A stretch of 64,000 nt of DNA, taken from assembly GCF_016863335.1 (NCBI RefSeq), contig NZ_BOOR01000057.1:1-64000 (forward strand). The letters run 5' to 3'. The notes beneath the pieces are model-generated. The model ran no database searches, was not told the origin of the DNA, and saw only the letters and a list, made by a program, of their open reading frames with translations. This document shows positions 35,522 through 43,237 of this stretch, piece by piece. Made by a program: the position numbers and the translations under genes. Position 1 is the stretch's first letter, and each line of letters starts with the position of its first letter. The DNA comes from Planotetraspora thailandica (GTDB lineage Bacteria > Actinomycetota > Actinomycetes > Streptosporangiales > Streptosporangiaceae).

Positions 35522-36907
35522 ATGTCACAGAACACGCTGCAGCAGTTCGTCGACACGACGGCCACCGAGTTCGGTGTTCCCGGCGTCGCCGTCGGGGTGT
35601 GGGTGGGCGGGCGGGAGATCTACGCATGCCACGGCGTCACGAGCGTCGAAAACCCGCTGCCCGTCGACAAGAACACGCTGTTCGTACTGGGCTCGGTCAC
35701 GAAGACCTATACGGCGACCGCGCTGATGCGCCTGGTCGCAGAGGGGCGGGTTGACCTGGACGCGCCGGTGCGCCGGTATGTCCCCGAACTGGTGCTGCCG
35801 GACGAGCGCGCCGCCGCGGAGATCACCGTGTTGCAGCTGCTCAACCACACCGCAGGGCTGGACTGGAGGATGAGCGTCGAGACCGGCGAGGGGGATGACG
35901 CCTTAGCCGCGTATGTGGCGAACATGGCCGAGTCGGAGCTGATTGCACCACCTGGTGCCGGGGCCTCCTACAGCCAGGTGGGGTACAACCTCGCCGGGAG
36001 GATCATCGAAAAAGTCACGGGTCTGACCTACGAACGAGCCGTCGCCTCGCTCCTGTTCGAGCCGCTGGGGCTGTCGCACAGTTCCTTCGCGACCAGTGAC
36101 GTCATGACCCGGCGGTTCGCGGTGGGGCACAACCTCGGCGAGGACGGGACACTGGCCGTCGCCCGGCAGTGGAAGGACACCCGCGCCAACAACCCCGGCG
36201 GTGGCGGCGCGTCCTCGGTGGCGGACCAGCTTCGATGGGCCCGGTTCCATCTCGGTGACGGTCGTGCGGAGGACGGTGCCCAGGTGCTGCCCGCCGAGGT
36301 GCTGCAGCGGATGAAGGAGCAGACGGTCGAACTGCGGGGCAGCACGCTCGGCGACGCCTTCGGCATCTGCTGGTTTCTGCGCGACGTGGATGGTGTGCGC
36401 ACCGTTGGGCACGGCGGATCAGCCAACGGCCAGTTCGCCGAGCTTCTCATCGTGCCTGAACGGGACTTCGCCGTCGTCGCGCTTTCCAACGCGGGCCCGG
36501 ACGGAGGCCTCGCCTTCAACCAGTCCGTCGTGCGATGGGCGCTCGAGCACTTCGTGGGGGTGGTCGACCGGGACCCGGAGCCGCTTCCCTTCGACGAGGC
36601 CCGGGCCCGCGAGGTTGTCGGGAGCTACGAAAACGACATGATGAGGCTCATCATCGCCACGAATGGGACCGGATTGACGATCGAATGCATGATCAAACCG
36701 GAAATCCGCGCGGCCACGGACACCGAACTCCCCCCGGATCTCCCGCCGGCCGATCTCGGCCTGCTGGCCGGCGACACCGACGAATACATCGTCACCAGCG
36801 GCGCCCTCAAGGGCCAGCGCGGCTTCTTTACCCGCGACGACAACGCGGTCGTCGGAGTAGACCTCGCCGGCCGGTCGTCCAAGCGCGTCCCGGCGGCCTC
36901 CGAATAG
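35522..36907 (+). CDS. Serine beta-lactamase-like hydrolase (class C fold)
   Basis: A 461-residue penicillin-binding-type serine hydrolase without signal peptide. SVTK (Ser58-Lys61) is the nucleophile motif; HGG at 297-299 is the third motif. The second motif, normally YxN, reads YSQ (150-152), i.e. the Asn is Gln. Residues about 380-461 form a C-terminal beta-barrel-like domain as in esterases EstB or D-aminopeptidases. Cytoplasmic location, no signal peptide and the YSQ change argue against a true beta-lactamase and for an esterase or amide hydrolase of a small drug-like substrate. The ATG follows GGAG. Regulated by the divergent TetR (inference). Confidence 0.88.
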   Translation: MSQNTLQQFVDTTATEFGVPGVAVGVWVGGREIYACHGVTSVENPLPVDKNTLFVLGSVTKTYTATALMRLVAEGRVDLDAPVRRYVPELVLPDERAAAEITVLQLLNHTAGLDWRMSVETGEGDDALAAYVANMAESELIAPPGAGASYSQVGYNLAGRIIEKVTGLTYERAVASLLFEPLGLSHSSFATSDVMTRRFAVGHNLGEDGTLAVARQWKDTRANNPGGGGASSVADQLRWARFHLGDGRAEDGAQVLPAEVLQRMKEQTVELRGSTLGDAFGICWFLRDVDGVRTVGHGGSANGQFAELLIVPERDFAVVALSNAGPDGGLAFNQSVVRWALEHFVGVVDRDPEPLPFDEARAREVVGSYENDMMRLIIATNGTGLTIECMIKPEIRAATDTELPPDLPPADLGLLAGDTDEYIVTSGALKGQRGFFTRDDNAVVGVDLAGRSSKRVPAASE

Positions 36908-36930
36908 CAGCGGTCGGGTCCGTAGCCACA

Positions 36931-36957
36931 CACCCGGCCCCTTGTGGGCCGGGTTTT
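36931..36957 (+). terminator. Terminator after serine hydrolase
   Basis: CCCGGCCC, loop CTTGT, GGGCCGGG, then TTTTCG: an 8-base perfect stem plus T run, 25 bases after the stop codon. Confidence 0.85.
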
Positions 36958-37136
36958 CGCTTGCGCCACGATTTCACGTCTTCTCTGGTTCCGTCAGCGG
37001 CAGCCGGACGGTCACTGTCGTCCTGGCTGCTTGATTCTCCTGGCCGTGGCATCTGCGGCGTCACTTCGCGATCGGCTTCGCTGACCCTTGACCCGGCGGT
37101 CACCGTCCTGGGGATCGGCTGTCAGGTACGTGATCC

Positions 37137-37547
37137 TCATCGTGGGCGGGCGACGGGGACCACCGAGAGCAGGTCGTCGAGGCCCTCGAAGTCCTTGGGG
37201 TTGCAGGTATACAGAGGCAGCCGGTTGGCGATGGCCACGCAGGCGATCATCAGGTCTGCCGTTCGGGGGCGAGGTTTGCGGCCTGAGGCGATGACAGCGG
37301 TCCACAGCTGGCCGTACTCGCGTGCGGCGGTGTCGTCGAAGGGCAGGGGGTCGAACTCGGCCTCGACGGTCTGAAGGATCTTCATCCGCTGGGCTAGTTC
37401 CTGTGGTCCAGCCGCTACGAGCACGCCGACAGACAACTCCGCGGTGGTGATTGCACTGATCATCATCTCGTCGGGCAGTTCGTCGGGGTCGATGCCTGCA
37501 CGCAGGATGAGGATGTTGGTGTCGAGCAGTCCTTGAGGGTGGGTCAT
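37137..37547 (-). CDS. PIN-domain ribonuclease toxin (VapC-like)
   Basis: A 136-residue PIN toxin. The four acidic residues are visible: Asp in LLDTNILI, Glu in TTAELSVGV, Asp in TADLMIACVA and Asp in NPKDFEGL. It likely cuts tRNA or other RNA. The ATG at 37547 overlaps the antitoxin stop by four bases (ATGA) and follows GACGAGGA. Order antitoxin then toxin is the standard VapBC/Phd-PIN order. It sits in the segment between att copies 4 and 5. Confidence 0.9.
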   Translation of the reverse strand: MTHPQGLLDTNILILRAGIDPDELPDEMMISAITTAELSVGVLVAAGPQELAQRMKILQTVEAEFDPLPFDDTAAREYGQLWTAVIASGRKPRPRTADLMIACVAIANRLPLYTCNPKDFEGLDDLLSVVPVARPR

Positions 37548-37864
37548 TCCTCGTCCTGTGCGAACTCGCCTCGGCCGTAGGCGCGGTCGTAAGGGTCGTA
37601 GAGATCGTCGTTGACATGGTGATCCATGTCTTCGCGGTACTTCCGGTCGTCCAGCAGAGGCATCCCTCGGGAAACAGCGGCGAACTCCGCCCGAGAGACA
37701 GCCCGGCGCCGACGGCGAATCGGGATGAGGTCGCCGATGTGGTGGCCGTTGCGCGTCACGGCGTAGCTCTCTCCTCGTTCCAAGCCGTCCATGATCTCGG
37801 CTGACCGGTTGCGAAGGTCGCGCTGGGAGATCTGATGCGAGGGGTCCGGTTCGGGAGTACTCAC
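37544..37864 (-). CDS. Phd/YefM-family antitoxin
   Basis: A 106-residue antitoxin. The N-terminal Phd fold reads ISQRDLRNRSAEIMDGLERG then YAVTRNGHHIGDLIP, which binds DNA; the acidic C-terminus (DDLYDPYDRAYGRGEFAQDEE minus a few) binds the PIN toxin. It starts upstream of the toxin with a 4-base overlap. Autorepression from the region just right of 37864 is likely; an imperfect CACTTG/CAAGTG-like palindrome (GTGCTATCAAGTGCCACGAGG) begins about 15 bases before the start. Confidence 0.88.
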   Translation of the reverse strand: MSTPEPDPSHQISQRDLRNRSAEIMDGLERGESYAVTRNGHHIGDLIPIRRRRRAVSRAEFAAVSRGMPLLDDRKYREDMDHHVNDDLYDPYDRAYGRGEFAQDEE

Positions 37865-37988
37865 GCCTCAAGGATACAGCCGAGTGCTATCAAGTGCCAC
37901 GAGGTAGCACACCTTGTGGTGCCGTGAGAGGTGGTCTGTCAGCAGGGCGAGGCATGGATCTAGCGTTCCGGACCGGAGCTCCTGCGCC

Positions 37989-38456
37989 TTAGTCTCCGGC
38001 CGAGGCGGGCGCGTCATCAGCGAAGTCGAAGCTCAGCCACCGGTCGGGACGCGCAGTGAACAGCACGAAGGTGCCGGCGGGGTTGGCCGTCTCAGCCTCG
38101 GCGAAGGAGCGGGCGAGGTCCGACGGCAGGTAGCGGGAGGTGATGGCCGTCACCTCGTCGACCGAGGGCGTCCAGTCCTCCTCCACCACCGTGCACTCGA
38201 CCGTGACGTACTTGTAGGGGAACTCGGCTTGCTGCACGCAGAAGCTCAGGACCCCTGACCGCTGGAGCAGCCGGGTCTTGCGCGCGACCCGGCCTTGACT
38301 GCCGGTGAAGAAGTTCAGATTTCCGCCGGGCGTGTAGGCGTACCAGACGGGCACGGTGAGCGGGGGACGGCCGTCGTCCGCGGCGACGCTGAGGACGCCG
38401 ACGTGCGGCAGGGCGAGGAAGTTCTCGCGCTCAGGGGCGGTGAGGGTGCGTGCCAT
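37989..38456 (-). CDS. PPOX-class (pyridoxamine-oxidase-like, FMN/F420) protein
   Basis: A 155-residue split-barrel flavin or F420 protein: FLALPHVGVLSVAADDGRPP, then PVWYAYTPGGNLNFFT with GSQGRVARKTRLL, which contacts the cofactor phosphate. Actinomycete members reduce or bind quinones, biliverdin or nitro compounds with F420H2, or act as heme-binding stress proteins. The ATG follows CAGGAGG. It is 54 bases after the DUF899 end and in the same direction, perhaps as one unit under HxlR control (inference). Confidence 0.85.
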   Translation of the reverse strand: MARTLTAPERENFLALPHVGVLSVAADDGRPPLTVPVWYAYTPGGNLNFFTGSQGRVARKTRLLQRSGVLSFCVQQAEFPYKYVTVECTVVEEDWTPSVDEVTAITSRYLPSDLARSFAEAETANPAGTFVLFTARPDRWLSFDFADDAPASAGD

Positions 38457-38509
38457 GGCTGCCTCCTGGGCAAGCGGTCAGGGGCTGCGGAAATTGAGGG
38501 CGGTGGGGG

Positions 38510-39178
38510 TCACGGCCGCGGCGGTGTGGGGTATTCGTCACGCGGCCGGAGCCGGCTCATCGTCGGGTCCTGCGGCCAGCCCTCGGGGGAGTCCTCCCAC
38601 TCCTCCTGACGTCCATAAGGCGTGAGGTCGAGCAGGTTGAAGTCGAGTCGGAGTCGATCGACCCCGCGGCCGCTGGTGTAGTAGGTGCGGAAGACCTCCG
38701 CGCCGTCGCGTAGCAGCACGCTCAGCCCGAAACCGTTGCCGAGCCCAAGGTCGTCGTAGAAGTCGTCGCCGGCTGAGTACCAGGGCACGGTCCAGCCCAT
38801 CCGCCTCCATACGACGTCGATCTCGTCCTGCGGTGCGCGGGACATCAGGATCAGCCGGGTCTGCCGGGCGTTGAGGTGAGACTGGTCGGCGATGTTGTCG
38901 GTGAAAGTGGCGCAGCCGGTGCACAGCCAGTCCTGCCCCGGGGCCTGCATGAAGTGGTAGATCACCAACTGGCGGTGGCCCTCGAACAGGCCGGGCAGAT
39001 CGACCGTCGAGCGGTCCGGCGCGGTGTAGCGGTAGCCGTCGGCGAGGCGGACCATCGGCAGCCTGCGCCGTTCCGCGGCCAGCGCGTCCAGTGCTCGAGT
39101 CTGCTCCTTCTCCTTGACCAGCAGCGCCTCGCGCGCGGCCTGCCATTCCTGTGCCGACACGACCAGGGGACGGTTCAC
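38510..39178 (-). CDS. DUF899 thioredoxin-fold protein
   Basis: A 222-residue thioredoxin-like protein of the DUF899 family. It has RLPMVRLADGYRYTAPD, then YHFMQAPGQDWLCTGCATFT with a CTGC pair and SHLNARQTRLILMSRAP, and ends near WDSPEGWPQD-type DUF899 sequence. A redox role toward peroxides or thiols is inferred from the fold. The start is GTG at 39178, seven bases after GAGGAG; the upstream in-frame extension into the HxlR gene region is not coding. Divergent from the HxlR gene by 99 bases. Confidence 0.87.
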   Translation of the reverse strand: MNRPLVVSAQEWQAAREALLVKEKEQTRALDALAAERRRLPMVRLADGYRYTAPDRSTVDLPGLFEGHRQLVIYHFMQAPGQDWLCTGCATFTDNIADQSHLNARQTRLILMSRAPQDEIDVVWRRMGWTVPWYSAGDDFYDDLGLGNGFGLSVLLRDGAEVFRTYYTSGRGVDRLRLDFNLLDLTPYGRQEEWEDSPEGWPQDPTMSRLRPRDEYPTPPRP

Positions 39179-39194
39179 GGGAGGCTCCTCAGTG

Positions 39195-39255
39195 CGTCTC
39201 TTGAGGGAACTTACGGCTGGCCCGACGCTAGCAGAGGTTCGTCTCCTCAGGGAAC
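39195..39255. promoter_or_regulatory. Direct repeat in DUF899/HxlR divergent promoter
   Basis: CGTCTCTTGAGGGAAC (39195-39210) and CGTCTCCTCAGGGAAC (39240-39255) are 14/16 identical and 45 bases apart (centre to centre). They sit between divergent DUF899 and HxlR genes and are candidates for HxlR binding. Confidence 0.5.
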
Positions 39256-39277
39256 CCTCTCGGCTATCATCGACCTC

Positions 39278-39739
39278 ATGCAGCGAACCCGGTTCGGTGA
39301 GATGGCCTGCTCGATTGCCCGCACACTGGACGTGATCGGCGAGCCGTGGTCGCCGTTGATCCTGCGCAACGTCATGGTGGGGATCGGCCGCTTCGACCAG
39401 CTCCAGCAGAGTCTGGGCATCTCCCGGAAGGTGCTGACTGAGCGGCTCAGATGGCTCGTGGACAACGACGTGCTGGAACGGCGGCGGTATTCGGAGCGGC
39501 CGCCCCGGTACGAGTACGCGCTCACCGCCAAGGGGACGGAGTTGTGTGACCTGCTGATGGTGATGGTGCGGTGGGGCGACCGCTGGACGGCGGGCGAGGC
39601 CGGGCCGCCGGTACTGTACCGGCACCATGCCTGCGGGGAGATCGGCCACGTCGAGCTGCACTGTTCCGTGTGCGACCGGCCCATGGACGTCACCAGCATC
39701 GACATCCTGCCTGGTCCGGGAGCCACCATCACCACCTGA
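39278..39739 (+). CDS. HxlR-family transcriptional regulator
   Basis: A 153-residue winged-helix regulator: CSIARTLDVIGEPWSPLILR, FDQLQQSLGISRKVLTERLR and RPPRYEYALTAKGTEL, plus a C-terminal Cys-rich end (HHACGEIGHVELHCSVCDRP) that could bind metal or sense oxidants. The ATG at 39278 lacks a good ribosome site and an AT-rich box (GGCTATCAT) is nine bases upstream, so the mRNA may be leaderless. HxlR proteins usually control an adjacent redox gene, here DUF899. Confidence 0.88.
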   Translation: MQRTRFGEMACSIARTLDVIGEPWSPLILRNVMVGIGRFDQLQQSLGISRKVLTERLRWLVDNDVLERRRYSERPPRYEYALTAKGTELCDLLMVMVRWGDRWTAGEAGPPVLYRHHACGEIGHVELHCSVCDRPMDVTSIDILPGPGATITT

Positions 39740-39760
39740 CTCGTCCCCCTTGACCCGCGA

Positions 39761-39826
39761 TGATCGCCGGGCCATCAGCGGGCCATTAAGGGCGACCAAC
39801 AGGGGGCGGCCACGGTCACTCGCGGA
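39761..39826 (+). repeat. 66-bp repeat copy 2 (with arm site E)
   Basis: About 89 percent identical to 30466-30531, including the tandem GGGCCATCAGC/GGGCCATTAAG (39769-39790). In copy 1 an att core follows after 48 bases; here none does, so this is a decayed element end, right after the HxlR stop. Confidence 0.75.
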
Positions 39827-39997
39827 GCGTCGCTCAACGTTTTTGGTACGGCAAGCGACGGAGGCCACATCGCGCCCAGCGAGAACGAGGCTCTTGGCCT
39901 GCGCGCCGACGCTCGGCGTGACCGGTGGGTCCTCATCGACACGGCGCGCGAGGTGTTCGTCGAGCAGAGGGCCGACGCGCGACTCGGGCGTGACGGG

Positions 39998-40612
39998 TCA
40001 GGACGCTGCCGCGATCCAAACGGCCACCAGTGCGATGACGATGCAGCACGCGAGGATGGCGAAGGCAATCCGGTAGGGATGCCGTTCGACCCACGACACG
40101 AGGCCCGGGTACGTCTTGGCGAGTTGGTTGGCGTTGACCGGACGGTCGGGACCGCTGCACGGCACTCCGAGTGCGTCCACCAACTGGTCGAGTTGCCTGC
40201 GCGTGTAGGTGGTGCCGGACACCCTGATGACCAGATTGCGGTGCGCGTCGAGCAGGAACAGACTGTCGGTGGCGCCTGTCTGGGGTACGACGATGGCCGC
40301 ACGCACCACCTCGGCGACGCGCGAGCGTGACCGGCGCTGGGTGACCAAACCTCGTATGACGATTTCCTGCGACGTCAGGATGATCTGGCCGCGGACGAGG
40401 GCCGTGATCGCCAGAATGATCAACACGGCGAACAAGGCGCCCACGACCGGGGCGAACACCTTCGGGGCGTCGCCGCGCAGGATCGCGGCGACGACGCCCA
40501 CGCTGATCAGCACTAGCACGACCAGAGTGACCAGCGCTCTCCCGCGATCCGGCCGCAGTACTAGGCCATCCTGGACACCACGCATGGGAACTGCGCCCTT
40601 TCCTTCGGTCAT
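39998..40612 (-). CDS. Membrane protein with bacterial PH-like domain
   Basis: A 204-residue protein: two N-terminal helices (ALVTLVVLVLISVGVVAAIL and PVVGALFAVLIILAITALV), a PH-like domain (GQIILTSQEIVIRGLVTQRR through SLFLLDAHRNLVIRVSG), a charged helix and a final hydrophobic segment (AFAILACCIVIALVAVWIA). The start may be 40585, closer to GGAAAGG. A second protein of this type is at 41789. Function unknown; such proteins occur at membranes in actinomycetes. Confidence 0.7.
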   Translation of the reverse strand: MTEGKGAVPMRGVQDGLVLRPDRGRALVTLVVLVLISVGVVAAILRGDAPKVFAPVVGALFAVLIILAITALVRGQIILTSQEIVIRGLVTQRRSRSRVAEVVRAAIVVPQTGATDSLFLLDAHRNLVIRVSGTTYTRRQLDQLVDALGVPCSGPDRPVNANQLAKTYPGLVSWVERHPYRIAFAILACCIVIALVAVWIAAAS

Positions 40613-40659
40613 TCGATGAGGATGCCGTATCGGCCGGTGCGTCAGCCGCGCGGGGTAGG

Positions 40660-40731
40660 TCAGGCGAGGCCGGCATCGTGGGCGAGGAGCGCTATCTGGG
40701 TTCGGTTGTCGAGGCCGAGCTTGATCTGGCC
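40660..40731 (-). pseudogene. C-terminal end of a LuxR/NarL-type regulator
   Basis: The minus strand reads GQIKLGLDNRTQIALLAHDA then GLA and a TGA at 40660-40662. This is the last recognition-helix end of a LuxR-type HTH (usual form AKLGLDNRTQAALLA.. and the stop). Nothing of the rest of the helix-turn-helix or a receiver domain is present upstream, where homology stops at about 40731 in CACCTGGTGCC. A clean truncation of this kind supports recombination or deletion at this spot. Confidence 0.65.
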
Positions 40732-40869
40732 ACCTGGTGCCGCCGCTCATCCGCCCGCCTGCCGTACGGATCAATGCTCGGACGGCACAGCAAGCGCACG
40801 CTGGGTGAGTGCCCGGCTCTCGGAGGGGAAAGTGGCATCAAGGCACAGTGATCTGACGGGGGTAGGTCG

Positions 40870-41733
40870 ATGCCGTATTCAGAACCGTTCCAGGGGTTTC
40901 GTATTGCCTTCGACCGTCACGGTTTCGGGCAGAGCGTGGTTCTGCTGCACGGCTGGCCGGGCGACCGGACCGACTACGACGAGCTCGTCCCCATGCTTGC
41001 GGATCAGGCCGATGTCATCGTTCCGGACCTGCGCGGCTTCGGGGAATCCGACAAGCATCTCGCCGACGCCGAGGAGTTCTACTCCGGCATGGCGCAGGCT
41101 TCGGCCGTCATCGCCCTGCTGGAACAACTCGGCGTCTCCGGCGCCGTTGTGGCTGGTTACGACATTGGCAGCTTCATCGCGCAGTGCGCCGCGCGAATGC
41201 GTCCCGACCTGGTGCGCGCACTGGTGGTGTCACCCCCGCTGCCCGGCGCGGGCCGCCGCGTTCTCGACCTGGAAGCGGTCAAGGAGTTCTGGTACACCTC
41301 ATTCCACCAACTTCAACTCGCGGACGACCTGGTCGACGGCGACCCCGCCGCGGTCCGCGCCTACCTACGGCACTTCTGGGACCATTGGTCGGGGCCACGG
41401 TACGCGATAGCCAAGTCACGGCTCGATCATCTGACCCGGGTGTACTCCCCACCGGGCTCGTTCACGGCATCGATCATGTGGTACCGGTCCTCGGGCAATC
41501 CGGTCACCGCATACGCGCATGAGCAGACACCAGCCGCCGATGACAGGTTGTCGACCCCGACCAGGGTGCTCTGGCAGGAACACGATCCCATCTTCCCTGT
41601 CGCCTGGGCGGACAGGCTCGGCGACTTCTTCACCGCTCACCGCTTCGACCGGCTCGCCGGCGTCGGCCACTTCACCCCGCTGGAGGCGACCGACACGTTC
41701 GCCGCCGCGATCAGAGACTTCCTCACCGCTTGA
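40870..41733 (+). CDS. Alpha/beta hydrolase, epoxide-hydrolase/haloalkane-dehalogenase type
   Basis: A 287-residue hydrolase. HGWPG forms the oxyanion hole, VAGYDIGSF places Asp as nucleophile in the elbow (GxDxG), which excludes ordinary esterases and points to soluble epoxide hydrolase or dehalogenase chemistry, and a late Asp (EHDPIFP) and His (VGHFTPLE) complete the triad. The cap contains Trp and Tyr residues (HFWDHWSGPRYAI) as expected for ring-opening tyrosines. The ATG follows GGGGGTAGGTCG. No regulator remains next to it except the LuxR ghost upstream. Confidence 0.88.
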   Translation: MPYSEPFQGFRIAFDRHGFGQSVVLLHGWPGDRTDYDELVPMLADQADVIVPDLRGFGESDKHLADAEEFYSGMAQASAVIALLEQLGVSGAVVAGYDIGSFIAQCAARMRPDLVRALVVSPPLPGAGRRVLDLEAVKEFWYTSFHQLQLADDLVDGDPAAVRAYLRHFWDHWSGPRYAIAKSRLDHLTRVYSPPGSFTASIMWYRSSGNPVTAYAHEQTPAADDRLSTPTRVLWQEHDPIFPVAWADRLGDFFTAHRFDRLAGVGHFTPLEATDTFAAAIRDFLTA

Positions 41734-41788
41734 GGACGCGCACAGCCCTGTCCCCCATCAGGCCGCCCGTCCTTGCGGCGCTCTGCGA

Positions 41789-42364
41789 TCAGCCGACGAG
41801 GACACCGAACGCGATGACGACCACTGTGAGCAGACCCAGGATGAGTCCGACCACCGGGGGCGTCAGCCGGTTCCGCAACTTCTTCGGCGGCTGGAACCGT
41901 GCGGCCGGGTCCGTGCTCAGCTCCCACCAGTTGACGACCCGCTGGAAATCCACCTGGAAATCGGGGTCGGGATACCAGGTACTGTGCTGGAGCGCAGGCA
42001 GTGAGCGACGCCGCCCGTCCGTGAGGGTGATCCGAGCCGTGAGCGACGTCCCATATTGGCTCTTGGTCTCGCGTACGTCGATCCACTGGATCTTCTGCCA
42101 CGGATAGGTGCGACCACGCCCGAGGCCCCGGGAGATGGTTATTCCGACCGCTCCGACCGTGGTCCGGCTCCGGAGTGCCATGGAGATGCCGATACCGACG
42201 AGCGCGGCCGTCAGGCCGAACAGCCAGCAGAAGCCCACGACGCCGAGTCGAAAGAAGGCAAAGACCCCTTCAGCGACCAACACGAGACCCAGCACCGAAA
42301 ATTGCGGCCAGGATGGGCGGTACCGATCTTTTCCCCGGAAGCTCAGCTCGTTCACGGAACGCAC
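41789..42364 (-). CDS. Membrane protein with PH-like domain
   Basis: A 191-residue protein. It has two N-terminal helices (FSVLGLVLVAEGVFAFFRLG and GFCWLFGLTAALVGIGISMAL), a PH-like domain (VGAVGITISRGLGRGRTYPW then SLTARITLTDGRRRSLPAL), and a C-terminal helix (VVGLILGLLTVVVIAFGVLV). The GTG at 42364 follows GGGAG by seven bases; the longer frame upstream is not supported. It converges with the epoxide-hydrolase gene (55-base gap) and resembles the protein at 39998 in layout, though not strongly in sequence. Confidence 0.75.
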   Translation of the reverse strand: MRSVNELSFRGKDRYRPSWPQFSVLGLVLVAEGVFAFFRLGVVGFCWLFGLTAALVGIGISMALRSRTTVGAVGITISRGLGRGRTYPWQKIQWIDVRETKSQYGTSLTARITLTDGRRRSLPALQHSTWYPDPDFQVDFQRVVNWWELSTDPAARFQPPKKLRNRLTPPVVGLILGLLTVVVIAFGVLVG

Positions 42365-42580
42365 GCTACATCTCCCGCCCTCGAATGGATCAACTGCCCT
42401 TGGGTAGCCGTCATCCGGCTCCGTTCCTGCTGGCAGACGCATGCCATATTCGGCACCCTGCGAGGGATCACCGCCGAAAGCGGCAGCCCCCTGGGCATGT
42501 TTCGGTGCCCCGGCCATGGGTTAAACGAGACGGCAGCCTCCGCCGCGTGGGGGCCCAGCATGAGGCGGCTCGCGGGGTTT

Positions 42581-43213
42581 ATGGGAGACTGCGCGGATGT
42601 GACGTCCGTGCTCGACCTCGCCGGAATCTTCGTGTTCGCCCTGTCTGGAGCGCTGCAGGGCGTGCGCAAACGGTTCGATGTGGTCGGCATGGTGGTGCTC
42701 GCGTTCTTCACCGCCGTCGGCGGCGGCGTCATGCGTGACCTGTTCATCGGTGTGCAGCCCGCCGCGTTCCGGGATGCGGAGTATCTCCTCGTGCCGGTCG
42801 CGGCCACCGTGATCGCCTTCTTCTGGCATCCGCAGGTCGAGCGGGCGATGCCTGGGGTGCTGGTCTTCGACGCGGCGGGCCTCGGCCTGTTCTGCGCGGT
42901 CGGGACCACCAAGGCGCTGGACTACGGCCTCGCGCCGCTGCACGCCGTGTTCCTCGGGGTCTGCTCAGCGGTCGGCGGCGGTGTCATCCGGGATGTGCTG
43001 TCAGGCGAGAGGCCGACCCTGCTCTACGACCGCCAGCTTTACGCCGTGCCGGCGATGCTCGGCTCGACGGCCATGGCCGTGCTGTACACGCTGGGCGTGC
43101 GGGGGTTCGTCGCCACCCTGTCCTCGGCCGTGCTCGCTTTCGCGTTCCGCCTTCTCGCCATGCGGTACGGCTGGCGCGCCCCGCTGGCCAGGGGCATCAG
43201 CGGGTCGATGTGA
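42581..43213 (+). CDS. TRIC-family cation channel (UPF0126, YadS-like)
   Basis: A 210-residue membrane protein with seven helices made of two repeats; each repeat carries the signature GGGVMRDLF and GGGVIRDVL. These are the glycine-rich kinks and Arg-Asp of prokaryotic trimeric intracellular cation channels. The start is uncertain (ATG 42560, ATG 42581 or GTG 42599); 42581 follows GCGGGG. The gene stops one base before the degenerate att core 5, so it is the last gene of the island array, in the same direction as the tRNA. Confidence 0.85.
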   Translation: MGDCADVTSVLDLAGIFVFALSGALQGVRKRFDVVGMVVLAFFTAVGGGVMRDLFIGVQPAAFRDAEYLLVPVAATVIAFFWHPQVERAMPGVLVFDAAGLGLFCAVGTTKALDYGLAPLHAVFLGVCSAVGGGVIRDVLSGERPTLLYDRQLYAVPAMLGSTAMAVLYTLGVRGFVATLSSAVLAFAFRLLAMRYGWRAPLARGISGSM

Positions 43214-43231
43214 GAATCACTAGGCTCTACC
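43214..43231 (+). repeat. att core copy 5 (degenerate tRNA-Ala 3' end)
   Basis: GAATCACTAGGCTCTACC aligns with the tRNA 3' end GAATCTCCTAGGCTCCACC (one gap and a few mismatches). It starts one base after the TRIC stop. By itself it is too short to trust, but a terminator follows at the distance seen in the other copies. Confidence 0.55.
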
Positions 43232-43237
43232 CAAACG

